Notes under the pieces: generated by a model
Database searches by the model: none
What the model saw: only the letters and a program-made list of their open reading frames with translations
What the model was told of the DNA's origin: nothing
In this document: piece by piece, positions 24,362 through 36,774 of the stretch
How positions within the stretch are numbered: the stretch's first letter is position 1
Layout: the number at the start of each line of letters is the position of its first letter
Program-made: the position numbers and the translations under genes
DNA from: Ailanthus altissimus
Taxonomy: Eukaryota; Streptophyta; Magnoliopsida; Sapindales; Simaroubaceae
Direction: 5' to 3'
Assembly (NCBI GenBank): GCA_946807835.1
Contig: OX327695.1
Location: forward strand, 24,720,501-24,784,500
Length of the DNA: 64,000 nt

Positions 24362-27132
24362 CTAAAATTAGTATGGTTTATAATGTGTGCACAATCATTG
24401 ACCATGAGCAAAATCAACTCCCTGTTCAAATAAAATTGAACCCCTTGGTAGAGTCAGACAAATATAATATGCAGAATGCATATATGCATATTTTAGGAGT
24501 ACAACAAGATATAAGAAAAGACTCCTACGAAGACAGGTCAAAGTGTAATGTATTTTTCTGTGTGTGAGAGCATACATGCATGTAGTTGATAATGTTCTTT
24601 CTGCAAATTAAAGCAAAAATATCTTGGATCAGAATACCAAAACCCATTGACAACTTATGGCTGAGCAGATAGTGACATTTGGAGAAGGTTGCTAGCAAAC
24701 TTCCAAACAAATTTTACCAAACAGCCTGAAGCATAATGTGTTACTTTCTTATCCCAACTCATCTAAGTGTGGGACAGATTTTTGGAAATTAATCAAGGAA
24801 GAATAAGCCAAGGCAGACTATCACTCAGCGGACCATATTTAAGGTTTTTGTGTGCCCAATATTTTTGTTCCTACAAGCACTACATATGCATGTACTTTAA
24901 CTTTCAATTAACAATGATAAACATAAGTAATAACATGTCAAACACCAAGGAGAAACCTAGTTATAATTAGGAGTGGTATATAAGATGAAAAACTCATCCG
25001 AACCAAAAAAAAAAAAAAAAAAGAAGGAAAAAGGAATACAATCCTTTGTTATTATTATTAGCAAGTAGAAACATAGTTACTGTTAATTGTGATATGTAAG
25101 ATGAAAAAACTCATACAAACATAATGCTGTGGTAATTGATGAGAACAAGGAAAGAGGGAGGAACTGAGAGTTGACAAATTGATTACATTTTCTCTTCTTT
25201 TTTTTTAAAAAAAGAAAAAGACAATGTCATAGGCTGAAGAGCTGAGAAAAGGAAAATAAATTTATCAAAGAAAAAAAGAATAGTTTTAATGTAACATTCC
25301 ATTTGAATGAACAGTTTTAAATGTGAACATTTGAGATAGCATATGAAAACAAAGAAATCAAGTCATTTAACTATAGGTTACACTGAACATAAGTCCAAAC
25401 TGCAAGTACTTGCACTTAAGATCTTTTACCATTATATATTTGAAGCATCACACCCGGTGTCAATTCAGTTCTTGCATAATTTGAGGTAATTACATCCATA
25501 CATGTCCAATTTAAGAAAAAATCCAAATAGTGTTTTGTAATGTAAATTTAAATTTAAAAAAATTATATACATGACTATTACTACTTAAGTTTACTTGGCT
25601 GCAACCTGTGTACTGTTACTTCTCCTAAAAATAATTTCTTTTGTCTTTTTTAATTTAGTATTACTCTCCAAAGAAACAGTTTAGTGAAAATACATGCAAT
25701 CATGAGGAAATAATGCAATGCAAGTTATATGTTACCACATCCGTCTCACAAATTATCAAGCAAGTTTAGGCATTGGGAATATTTATATGTATAGTTTTTA
25801 TCATCATGAACTTATAAAGTAACTAATTCTCATTAAGAATATATACATTAACTTTTCCTTTTCTTTTCTTCAAAAAAAGGAAAATCAAAGACATTCTGCG
25901 AATATCAGTGGACCTACTGCCGCTACAATTTTCTACCGATTACAGAAATTCTAATTATTCATGGTCCCAAAGTATATAGATATTTTACTTCCCAAAGCTA
26001 GGCACAAGCTCACAATTATTTTAATTCTAATATACGCAAACATATATACATTTGAACAATAAAAATTTATAAATAGCATATCCATATTATCGTGAAACAT
26101 CTCAAGTTTTTAATTTCTCAATTTCACAATATAATCTTAAAATTTTAGCAAAAGCTAATATAAATTTTTTTAAAAGATATGAAAATAAGCTCACTTATTT
26201 TACAAGCTCATATGCAAGTAAATGAAATTTATGGCTTAAATTTTTTTTTTCCTGAAAAGCAAAATACAGCTACTCAATCAAATTAATTGTAGAAAAATTC
26301 CATAAAATTACAGACAATATTTCAGCTAAATTTATGGGCATAAAACGTAATCATAAAAATTCATTTAAGCTTAACTTGTATCCCAGGGCTAAACCCACAC
26401 TGTTAAGCATCTATTTGACTATCAAATCAACAAGCAATATCACAGTGCACATGGTAAAAAATATCATCGGCTATAACAAATTGGTAAGTAAGAGCCTTTT
26501 CACTCTAAAAATTCCACGCTGCATAACAGTGTTAGCGTGATAACGGGTTCATCATCGTGTAAAACGACTTGTATGACATAAATTATTAACCCCCAACGAA
26601 AATCCTAAAAAAACCCAGATAACAAGAAGTCATAATTATTCTGGGATTATTAGCTAAAAGCCCCTAGCACTTAAAACCCAGATGCAGAATTGCTTTAAAA
26701 AGCTACGCTAGCACCATAAATTCGTACAATAATGTGAATAAGCCATGACAGATTCATAATAACCACAAGAGGTATCCCGATCGTGAACATGTGCAACATG
26801 CGGTTAAACCTAAGTGGGGTGGGTCCAAAATCCCAGATCAAGAAAATCCAATTATTTACCATAAAATTAGAAAACCCAGATGGGGTTTCGTTTAGTCTTT
26901 CAATTAAGGGCGTACGACAATGTTAGCAATGATGATGAAGATTTTAGGGCAGCAAGAGGAGGAAGTTAGGTCACGAAATTGACTGCAAAAAAATGTGACA
27001 TACATATCATGTTAATATGTCTAAGGCAAATAAAGAAATAATAATCATGAGAATATTAATAATAATAAGATTTGGAGGAGAGGTCTGGGAGTGGTAATGT
27101 AATGTACCTTTAAAGAGAGAGGGGGAGATCAC
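24362..27132 (-). other. Probable long 5'UTR intron of SUVR5
   Basis: On the minus strand GATAAAG|GTGATC at 27133/27132 is a good donor. CTAATTTTAG|TGCAAACC at 24363/24361 is a good acceptor eight bases before the start ATG. The 2.77 kb between contains no coding exon that I can find and is AT-rich with A and T runs. A non-coding first exon just above 27133 is inferred from this. Other leader exons cannot be excluded. Confidence 0.45.
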
Positions 27133-27690
27133 CTTTATCCATGGTTGTTTTTGTTGTGTTGTTGTGTTGGATATAGTTAAGAGGGCAGGGCAGGGCAGGG
27201 CAAAGGTGAATAATGCTTATGTTAGTTTTTTTTTTTTTCAATCTCTTGTGGGGGGTTTTGGTATTGTATGTGAATGACTATCGAGTTTCGTGGGATGCGG
27301 GCATATGGGGTATTGGGGTTGTGCCGTGGCCAAAATTGAAAGAAATCTTATTTGGGTAATTAAATTGGGAGATCAATTTGGAAGAAACGTGTGGGTGTGG
27401 GGTACGGTATAAAGACAAGGAGATCTAATAAAAGGAGAATATACAAATAAAGGGGAAATATTGGTGACTGACTGACCGGGTTAGATTTTAGTTTTAGGTT
27501 ATATGGTATCTGTACCTAGTATCTGTATCTATATCTGATCTTAAAAGTAGTGGTGGCTGGGTCTGGCTTTGGCTTTTGGGTTTGGTCGAATAGTGAGTGA
27601 ACTGGTTTTGTTCTTCTATTATATCAGATGGGATTGGGAATATGGGATGCAGGTTCGGGATCGCAAGTTTTGATGATTTTGGGACTTTAT
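27133..27690 (-). promoter_or_regulatory. SUVR5 first-exon and promoter region
   Basis: This is the region upstream of the inferred first splice donor, up to the 3' end of the LINE. It contains a pyrimidine-rich stretch on the minus strand at 27115-27130, a G-run array at 27183-27200, and GT-rich, G-rich sequence at 27240-27400. No clear TATA box was found. The call follows from position only. Confidence 0.4.
27183..27200 (+). promoter_or_regulatory. Four-tract G-quadruplex motif upstream of SUVR5
   Basis: Four GGG tracts separated by CA (27183-27185, 27188-27190, 27193-27195, 27198-27200) make a perfect short-loop G-quadruplex sequence. It is on the plus strand, the template strand for the minus-strand SUVR5 gene, about 50-70 bp upstream of the inferred first donor. 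Formation in vivo is unproven. Confidence 0.75.
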
Positions 27691-27711
27691 TTTTTAAACT
27701 AAGAAATTTAA

Positions 27712-28308
27712 TTAATCAGCAAACAAAGGGATTGGAAAGTTTTCCAAGCAGATTTGAGTACAAGAAGATGCTAAGGCATATTTTGCAAGCCTGTGTGCAG
27801 CATTATTACAAACTCTTGGAATATGACAGATCATTATTCCATTCAACTGAGCTAACAGTTTTTGAATGTCTAGCACTATCCACTTAATTTCTGTTAGAGA
27901 GCTATTTGAGCCCTTAATCAATTCTACAATATTCCTTTCATCTGACTCAATACTTCTTAGTGTCAATCCATGTTCAGCAGCCATTTCCATTCCAAACAGA
28001 ACAGAAGCAGCCTCCACTTCCTCCATATCCCCTCTATAGGTAATAGTTTTAGTTGCCATAGCCTGTGCTCTGCCTTCCCAATCTCTTATGATCATTCCAA
28101 GCCCAACTCTTCCTCCAATCATGTCCACAGCAGCATCTACATTCATTTTCAAATCCCTTCTATTGAGAGGATTCCAGCATGGCACTAGGATCACTTCTTT
28201 TGAGCTTGAATCACCTTTAGTTCCTGCTTTGAGGTTGTTGCAAGCAGCAAGATAAGCCTTAGCTCTGGAAATCATTTTCTTAGGGTCTTCAACTTTTCCA
28301 TATTGCAA
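27712..28308 (-). pseudogene. LINE RNase H domain
   Basis: An open segment of 198 codons resembles the RNase H (RVT_3) module at the C-terminus of plant LINEs. MNVDAAVD near residue 55 carries the first Asp, the EEVEAAS region the Glu, and IESDERNIVELI the next Asp. HIPRVCNNAAHRLAKYAL closes the domain. It is the best preserved part of the element. Because the upstream polyprotein is broken, I treat it as a remnant rather than a gene. Confidence 0.8.
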
Positions 28309-28404
28309 TTATAAATTTTTGGCCTGCCAACAAATCCACATCACCATGGCAATTTTTTCCATTTCCTCCTTAGTCACAGAGCTTAGAAGGAATTGGAAGA
28401 ATTG

Positions 28405-28720
28405 CTATAGGTCCATATCCTTCAAGCCTTTGGTTAGATCAACAAAGTGTGTTTGTTTCCAAATTCCCTTAGCAGCTGTACATGTAATGAGGGCATGATA
28501 ACCTGACTCAACTTCATTATTACACCCCAAATAGATTATATTACTAACCACCTTCTTTGGATGAAGAGCAACTGCAGTGGGGAGTAAGTTAGCTAAGGCC
28601 TTCCACATAAAAATCTTCACCTTTTGAGGAACTGATATAAACCGCAAAGCTTTCCCTTCTTTTTCCTAGTTACCAGACTGTCCAAGTTCATTGGCTAGCT
28701 TTTGTTTTAAGGCTATATAG
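28405..28720 (-). pseudogene. LINE zf-RVT (C-terminal) segment
   Basis: FISVPQKVKIFMWKALANLL, then GCNNEVESGYHALITC, matches the zinc-binding segment between RT and RNase H in plant LINEs, whose usual form is PpKi-F-W-R...LPT...C..C...E...H....C. One cysteine of the expected CxxC pair appears to be replaced (GCNNE). Confidence 0.7.
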
Positions 28721-29006
28721 TACCCACTCTTCATAGAGTATCTTCCCCCTTTTGTCAAAATGCCAACATATAGAGTCCTCTCTTCTTTCTAAAGGCAACT
28801 GAATTTTGCAGTACTTTTTTTTGCTTCTTCCTCTGAGAAGGATTCTTAGATGAGATCGTTCCTCCATTGGTTATTATTATCAATGAGGCAGGCCACTTTG
28901 CTTTCAGCTAGGAGCTTCACAGGTGACATAATTTTAAGAGAATTTGATCTGGGAATCTAGTTGCTGTGGTAGATCTCAATATTGTTCTCTCTACAAACTA
29001 GCCATC

Positions 29007-30750
29007 TCACTCCTTTCTGCATGATTTCCCTCCCCTACAGCAGACTCCTCCACATATAGGATGGCCTGAACCCAATTTTGGCTTCCATAAAACTTCGCCT
29101 TTTGAAATACCTGGCTTTAAAAACCTTAGCAACAAGGGAATTAGGATTCTACATAATTCTTCAGCATTGCTTGCATAGTAATGCTTGATTGAAATAAGAC
29201 AGATCCCTAAAACCCATTCCACCCACTTTTATGCTGACTAAGTCTCTTCCATCCTAGCCAATGAATTCTCCTGTCACTTCTTTTAGTCCCCTACCAGAAT
29301 TTAGATAAGTTTCTCTGAATTTCATCACACAGACTTCCTGGGAGTCTAAATACACTAATTGCATAGGTTGGAGCAGTTTGTGCAATAGCCTTTATCAGGA
29401 TTTCTTTTCCATCCGAGGAGAACAGTTTGTCATGCCAGCCACTGATAACCTTGTCAATCTTCAGTTTTATACCATTGAAGAAATATTTTTTGTTCCTTCC
29501 TACCATCGATAGGAGCCCTAAATATATCTCATGCATAGAACTTCCCTTAACTGAATATGTCCTTCAGTTACTGAGCAAGGGATCTAGAGACATTGAGGCT
29601 TGAAGAAAACTGATGATTTGCCATAGTTAAAGAGTTGCCCTGATGCTTTACCATAGTAGTAAAAAATACTTCCTAAGTTCATACAATTTTATATTGCTAC
29701 TCTAATGGTAATAAGACTGTTATCTTCGAAAAGCAAGTGGGATACTGATAGAGAACTACTAAACTTGATTCCTTTTATCAACCTATCTTCTTCTGCCTTC
29801 TTTAAAAGAGATGATAATGCTTCTGCACATATTATGAAGAGATATGGGGATATGGGGCAGCCTTGCCTTAGCTCTTTTTCTGCTCTAAACCAGCCAGTGG
29901 TCTCTCCATTCGGCAAGATAGAGAATGAGGAGGATTTCACACATCTCAGAATCAACTCAATCCAATTATCCTAGAACCCAAGCTTGTTCAAAACATCTTC
30001 CAAAAAAGAACATTTCACCATATCATAAGCTTTGCTTATGTTTAATTTCAGAGCTATGTAGCCCCCCTTGCCCCTTTTTCATGTTTCTAATTTTTTGTAA
30101 ACATTTGTATCCAACAATGGTGTTGTCACATATTAGTCTATTAAGAATAAAGGCACTCTGACTGAGAGTTATTACATTATCTAGTACTCTCTTTATTCTG
30201 TTTGCTATAGATTTTACAATAATTCTATATATCACATTATAGAGGCTAATTGGCCTAAAGTCCACAGATTTTTTAGGGTTCTCAACTTTTGGGATTAGAG
30301 CTACTAAAGTGTGGTTTAAGTTGGCCAACTCACCTCTGTTATTCAGAACATGAAGGCAAAGTGTCCTTTCCCACCAGATTCCAGTGTCTCTGATAGAATT
30401 TTGCTGATAACCCATCAAGTGTCGGGGCTTTCATGGGGTTTACTTGCCACACTGCAACTTTAATAATCTATTCCCTTGTGAACGACCTACTCAGCTCCTC
30501 ATTCATCTCACCTGTCACCCTCTTATTAGTTCTTTTTGAAGCCTTCATTCTAGTGTTCTCATCAGGGCTTGATGTTCTGACAAGTTTCCCAAAGTAATCA
30601 CACATGATATGTCCCATCTCTTTTTCATTATCTATCCATACCCCTCCCCCCCTCTCTCTCTTATCCAGTAAGCTCTTGATTTTATTCTTCCTTTTTCTTT
30701 GGCTTGTATAGGCATGAAAAATATTTGTATTCCTATCCCCCTCCTTCATC
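29007..30750 (-). pseudogene. LINE reverse transcriptase remnant
   Basis: Recognisable pieces run from EGDRNTNIFHAYTSQRKRKN (about 30745) through LVALIPKVENPKKSVDFRPI and QSAFILNRLICDNTI (30400-30100) to RQGCPISPYLFIICAEAL (about 29865). The catalytic loop reads LLFEDNSL where FADDSL is usual, so the second catalytic Asp is now Asn. Thumb and connection pieces (SGWHDKLFSSDGKEILIKA) follow at 29.4 kb. Several stops separate the blocks. Confidence 0.85.
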
Positions 30751-31002
30751 CATGTAACCCTAGATCTCTACCTCCAATACACTTCCTCCTTCTGCAAAAG
30801 CTTATTAATTTTCCCTTATAGTTTTTTAATTTCGCAATTGGCATCATACTGTTGGTTTGAGCTAATACATCTTTCTAAATCTTTCATCAGCTACCTAATT
30901 TTTCCTTGTCTGCCGCAGAACACCATCCTATTCCACTCTTTAAGCACCCTTTTGGTTCCTTTTACCATTTTGATAAAACCTTTTACAATTTCTGCTCCCC
31001 TC

Positions 31003-31443
31003 TCACCCTTTATACCCCATCATCCTTTTCACTTTTCCCGAGCAATCCTCATGGAGATCCCACACATCTTCATAATGGAACCTAACTCTTCTTTTCTTTC
31101 TCCAGACCAGCTCATTGTACATGCCCCATGTTTCCACCATTATGAGACAATGATCAGAAACTAATGACACTAAATGGTATACTTTAATTCTGCCAAACAA
31201 CCATTCCCAACTCTCATTACATAGAACCTATTTAACCTTTCTTCTATTAAATAGGGCCATACCTTTTATTAGACCATGTGAACGGAGAACCACTCCACCC
31301 CAAGTCTACCAAGTTACAATTAACTATTGCATCCCTTAATTCCTAAACTGCCTTTTAAATCCCGTGGCTACCCTCTAGCTTTTCTTCCATTTCCATTACT
31401 TCATTGAAGTTTCTACAGTAAATTTAGGAGAGATTATCCTAAC
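31003..31443 (-). pseudogene. LINE endonuclease, C-terminal half
   Basis: On the minus strand the segments NFNEVMEMEEKLEG, then LVDLGWSGSPFTWSN (with stops), match the APE-type endonuclease of plant LINEs from the GDFNE motif onward. Here GD is replaced by RN. VYHLVSLVSDHCLI at the end is the closing SDH motif, with the catalytic His retained. Confidence 0.75.
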
Positions 31444-33604
31444 GTGTTTTAAAGTGTATGTATTTTAAAGTGTATGTATGTAATTATGTATATATTAAAA
31501 AAATTAAATATATGTATTATATACAAAATTTTACTGCGAAATTAAGTATATAATCAACATATACATATGTAAATTAAATTATTAACAATTTAAGATTATA
31601 AAAACATACTTTCGAAAAACTTCAGCGAAGATTTCAATTTTTCCTATTCTTCCAAGCTCCGATCTTAAATATTCCTTAAAGTGAATTATTATTTAATTTT
31701 AATTCACAACAATTCAGTGAGATTGTGAAATTAAAATAGCAGTAACTAAATTTTCAAGAATAAATTTTTGTTTCTTAAAAAAAAAATAAGAAAATTTAAT
31801 TTTTCTTTCTTTTTAGTTCTTCTCACAACTCTTTATTCTAAAAAAAAAATTTCAAAACTAAACTTTATGTCAATCCCTCTCTATGTCACGTTTTGCTTCT
31901 CGCTGGTTAATCAAAAATGAATTCCATCCATTTTTAGCACTCTACTAAAATTAAGTTAAGTGGTCAACTACCAAAAATAATTTTTAGTGGCAATTTTTAA
32001 TAGTTTAAAACAAATGGACCATTAATTTTTATAAATTGTGCTTCACTTAATTTTAATTTATATTTTTTAAATTAGGAATGTCTTTCATTTAATAATAAAA
32101 TAAAATTATATATTATTTAATTAAATAATATTTATTCTATTATTTAAAAACTATTTGAATAATTAATTTTTACCTTAATGATTTTACTAATAGGGTTAAC
32201 GGGGGAATTCATAGCAAAACAATTCATGAAATAACAATTGTGTCACTTGTTAACATCTAATTAGTTAACGTTTCTTGTCAACTAATTAACTAATGTATTT
32301 AATATTTAAGTCTAGACAATTGCACAACATGAAGAACTCTGAAATATATTTTTGGTTTGCTAAAATTTCTAGGATGAAATTGTTCAATCTATAATGCTAC
32401 CTCAATGCACAACGAGTACACTTTTATTGTAAGATTCTCTAGGTTCATATTCGAATTGTCATATAAAACTCATTCATACGTCTGTGAACAATGCTCCACA
32501 CATACGTTACGGATATTATAAAGCAGCCCATTAAACGATACAAGTTAAGATTATAATATATCTATATAATCCCTCCATCATTCATATTCAAGTAGAGCGG
32601 AGATATAGATCAACACTGTTAAATCTACATATACCCGACTGTAAGCTTATCTCTAGAATTTTATTTTAATAAATAATATTCTCAAACATTTTTGTGATAT
32701 TATTTATCCCTAAGGTTAAACTCTTTTTTCAAAAATTACTACTTATGGCCATAAAACTTTCTGAAATACAATTTTAGAGTATTAGGATATATTACTCACC
32801 CAAATAAGCTAATGGATCTCATATCTATGCACACTAAACTTCATGAGCATTGGATCATAACCAGCGACACCCAACAGTCAGACCATGAAAGGTTTCTAAC
32901 ATGTGTAGAACCAAAATATAGTGGATCACTCATAAGTTCATCGTGGCACTCAGGTCAAAGGACCACAAATACTACTCAACTTGAAAGACCCTCCATTTAC
33001 AGTTTTATGGGATGTCTATTGAAAATTTTTGTGAGTCTATTCAATACTCAATCCTTACTGAATACATGTATCTCAATACGAGCTTTCACTAAACTTATGG
33101 TTTGTTAATATTAACCATTTAAACCATTCAAATATAGATATATACTGATCTATATATTATAAGGTATTCATTGACAGATCCACATCAGCGAAGATAGATC
33201 AATAACATATTATTTGAGAATATATTTGCATAATGACATTTTTTTGGCATTATTTATAATTCTTTGCAACTATATCATTACTAATATATTCTCAGGTCTT
33301 TGTCCTATTTTAGATAAGGCTCTAACTCCTTAGATTTTATTAACTCTTATAACCTTCTAACTCTTATCAATTCCAACTTTTAGCATTTATAACTCTCAGC
33401 GTTACTAATTCTTAACACTGATCTAAACTTCTTTAAACTAGATCTAAACTCTTTTAAATCATACAATGTTTGAAACGTTATAAATAACTTATCATATATA
33501 AAATGTAATTAACGATTTAATAAAATGATAATACTAATATAAATATTAAACAAATATTTATACATAAAAAAATAGCATTTAAATATAAATTTTAACATAT
33601 TAAC
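31444..33604. mobile_element. Repeat copy A: 2.16-kb ORF-less insertion in the LINE
   Basis: The LINE endonuclease reading stops at about 33605 (HTWTLVRRL) and resumes at about 31440, so everything between is inserted. A 4-bp direct repeat, TAAC, lies at 31440-31443 and 33601-33604. The insert is AT-rich with no domain-bearing frame. Its part 32330-33490 matches, base by base over long blocks, the reverse complement of 39.5-40.8 kb and the direct strand of 55.8-56.7 kb. Examples shared with copy B are CAGCGACACCCA and GTGGATCACTCATAAGT. No reverse transcriptase, transposase or clear terminal repeats were seen, so its class is unknown. Confidence 0.75.
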
Positions 33605-33905
33605 CATCGATTCAATCTTCTCACGAGAGTCCATGTGTGATTTCTCTATCTTACCTCTAGCATTCTATAAATGCCAGTGAATCTCCACCTGACACCCCCC
33701 TTCCCTCCCAGAAATTTTTTATCACTGCATCTACATAGCTCCTACTATATGAGACTATCTGTAAACTAACATCCTTATCCCATAAAACTGCAATACCACC
33801 TGACAAACCCTCCATGCCAATCGAAAAATAATTACTAAAGTGAAGTATTTTTCCTACTTGTCTCATTTTGTCTTCATGTATCTTAGCTTCACATAAAAAC
33901 AAATT
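33605..33905 (-). pseudogene. LINE endonuclease, N-terminal half
   Basis: FLCEAKIHEDKM, then GLSGGIAVLWDKDV, matches the start of the plant LINE APE endonuclease. The E of the family 'ET' motif is kept as CEAK, and GGI-LW is conserved. The reading ends near HTWTLVRRL at the edge of the 2.16-kb insertion. Confidence 0.8.
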
Positions 33906-33959
33906 TTTAGGCTTATTAATTTGGAGAATTTTGCTTAGTGCACGGAATGTCTAAGGATT

Positions 33960-35560
33960 CCCTAGCCCCCGAACATTCTAGCTAATGATCCTCGTAGTTC
34001 CCGGTAGGGCTGGTAACCAGCCGCCGCCAATATTATCTTAGGTGTTACCTCAATTTGAGTCTCTCTTATTTCTTCCATTTCCTGACTTAGAACTAGCTGT
34101 TGCAATATTTCTATTTTCCCTCTCTTTTGATTCGGCCTATCTGAGTCTTTCTTTATCTCTATTTCTTTCCTTTTCCCTTTTAAAATTAGCTGCCCTACAA
34201 TATTCACTGGGCTAATTCCCCTGGCTCAACCTTTCTATTTTTTTTGGGTCTGAATTACTTTGTCTTCTAACCAGCCCTTGCTCTCTATTTAGGCCTTTAT
34301 TTCAGCTTCATCCTTTTAATCGATCTCCTGCTTCTCACTTTTTATTCTAATTTTGGCGCCATTTTCAATTGAAATCTCATTCTATTTTTTTGCCATTCCT
34401 ATAGACTCTATTTTCCTATCATAGGACATTCCCCTACTCTGCCACCAACCCTTACTCAGCAAACCTATCTGCTCTATTTCCATTTCCATCAGCGTCTCCA
34501 TTCGTTTCTCATTAATGTTGGTCTGTGCCTCTTCTAGAGTAGCTGACAAATCATTTAGGAATTCCCCTTGATGTCTTTCTGCCTTGCTTTTGCTAATCCG
34601 AGTCAGGTAATAATCCACATATTTTCCTTCGTCTCTATCCAGGTTAGAGGCACCATCCTCACTGTATCCTTCGTGCATTACCAAACTTCTTCCTTTATCT
34701 AATCCCTCAACCATTACCTCTGACCTAGTTGTGCTCTTCATCCCTTCGTTACTTTGTTTGCTCTCGCCTGGTCTCCTGTATGTCCCTTTTTAAATGATTC
34801 TCCAAGAAAGCTAGCCGTCAACCATCCCCCATACTCGAATCTACATCCATTCAATAGTGAGTTTCCATCTTTATTACCCTTTTACTGTAGATCATTTTTC
34901 CTTCCTTCTTCATACACTCACATTCTCTGAATGTATGGCACAGCTTTCCATACTTGTAGCAGAAATCCGGCAACCTTTCATACTGTAATGGCAATATTAT
35001 CTCTTCTGTCAACCCATTTTTTCCACCATTATAAACTGACGAAGAGGCATGGTGATATCTATTTTGACCCAAACTCTTGCATACTTGCCTATATTCCCTC
35101 ATTGATCATCTGAATCCACTTCCTCCATACGTTATATTGTATTGCCTAACGTCTATGTAGCATTCCTATGCATAGAAGTTACTAGGATATTATGAATTTG
35201 GACCTATAAAGATGTGCAATTTAAATTGATCTCATTGATTGCTTATTCTATTTATCTTCGAGAGTGCAATAAAAGCCTTATCAAAGTGTCATGGCCCCAG
35301 CAAGGACATTTCTCTTATCCCTCTTGGTTTCAAATCTGCATAGGAATAATTTTTAGCTTCTCTATTGGTCTCAATATTTGATGTATAGTAGCCCTAAATG
35401 CCTCTCTATTATTCGCACGATTTGATAGCAATTTGGCAACCAAACATTCCTCCTTTATTTTGTCTCGTCTCCTTACATTCACTAGAGATTTCTACTTTCC
35501 TTTCTCATCTTCCGAGATACTCAGAGAATTGCAGAGTTTAATAAGTGTTTTAGTATTTAT
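33960..35560 (-). pseudogene. LINE ORF1 (DUF4283 / CCHC) remnant
   Basis: Near 35.45 kb the minus strand reads ECLVAKLLSNRANNREAF, then a QILRPI segment, typical of the DUF4283 nucleic-acid-binding region in plant LINE ORF1. Near 34.95 kb LPDFCYKYGKLCHTFRECE is the CCHC knuckle, with its second Cys changed to Tyr. The rest, 34.75-33.96 kb, is a polar linker with several stops. It is non-functional. Confidence 0.75.
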
Positions 35561-35760
35561 TTTATGAGGTTTCTCCTATTTCACCTACCTAAATAAATTC
35601 CTAGCGACTACACACTCACTTCCCTGTTTTGCTCCGATTAACCTGACTCTCAACACTAAATAGCTACACTCATGCTGAGTGACTTCCTAGAGCCATTTCG
35701 GCTCACTAACTCCTTTCACCTGTTGCCTCTATGGAGAACCCATAGAGAGAGCAAAGGAAA

Positions 35761-36764
35761 GACTCCATAAGAATTTTAGCCTTAAATTGTTGTAAAATTG
35801 TAAAAAAAGATAGGTGAGGATTTTCATTTTTACCACAAAGATTAGACATCCAGATGTGGGTTTCTCTTTAAAAGTTGGAGATGCCAATTGGCTCACGTAT
35901 TTATTTGTGCAGGGGCTGCTTAGATTTTACTATTCGTCATTAAGTGCGCGATACATGACGACGTCGTAACATTACTTTTAATTACTTTTTATAGCAATTT
36001 ACAACTACTTATAAAACTTAAGAGTGGGCAAAAGTAATTGAATCAAAAATAATAAATTAAGCCAGATCAACTTGAGTGATTCGCTTTAATATTATAATAT
36101 AAAAATTCGCTGATTGATTTTTTATTTCAATCTTAAATAAATTAAGTTCAATATAATTTTATTTTAAAAAAAAATTAAATCGAATTAAATTGAAAAACGT
36201 AAAAAAAATTCATACAAAATTTTCAAATAATTGTTCGGGAGATTTTAATTTTAATAATTTTTTAATTTATTTAGTTTATAAATTTAAATTAATTTGGTGT
36301 TTAAAAGTCTATGATCATTTTATTTATTTAAATATACTTTAATTTAAATATTTTTCAAACTTGTTTATTTCATCAATTTTTTAATTAATTTGATGTCTAA
36401 AATTAAAGAATATTTTATTTATTTAGATAAGTTTTAATTTTTAATAATTTTTTAACTTACTTAGTTTATATACTTTTTAATTAATTTAGTGTTTAAAATT
36501 GATGTACATTTTTTTCTTTATTTTTTACATAAAATTTATCTCTTTTATATATATATATGTGTGTGTGTGTGTGATTTTAGTTTTTTTCTAAAGAAAAAAA
36601 TTAGAAGACCGAATTAAACTGAATCAAATCGAATTAATTCAGTATGATTCGATTCTCATATATAATTTGGTACGATTCAATTTTAAAAATAAAAATTTTG
36701 AATTTTTTTAATTCAGTTCAATTCAAAATAATATCACACTAAATCGTACCATACTCATCCCACT
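35761..36764. other. AT-rich spacer between LINE and Mutator-like element
   Basis: No gene. The stretch 36030-36760 is rich in A/T with repeated 'aattaaatcgaatt' and 'gattcga/cgaattc' type words, and a small (TA)n(TG)n run at 36548-36572. It may be an old non-autonomous repeat, but no ends were identified. Confidence 0.4.
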
Positions 36765-36774
36765 TATAATTATA

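Larger units (their letters stand above)
27690..35760 (-). mobile_element. L1-type plant LINE, dead, split by an insertion
   Basis: Read on the minus strand the order is ORF1 with DUF4283-like and CCHC regions (35.6-34.0 kb), endonuclease (33.9-33.6 and 31.44-31.0 kb), reverse transcriptase (30.75-29.3 kb), zf-RVT-like segment (28.65-28.4 kb) and RNase H (28.3-27.7 kb). This is the full domain set of a plant L1-clade non-LTR element. A T-rich run at 27683-27696 would be the 3' poly(A). Many stops and altered catalytic residues show it is dead. The ends are approximate, and target-site duplications were not established. The endonuclease is interrupted by 31444-33604. Confidence 0.88.

Noticed and set aside
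27597..27887. Plus-strand frame at the LINE 3' end
   Set aside because: Antisense to the LINE RNase H domain, which is clearly recognisable.
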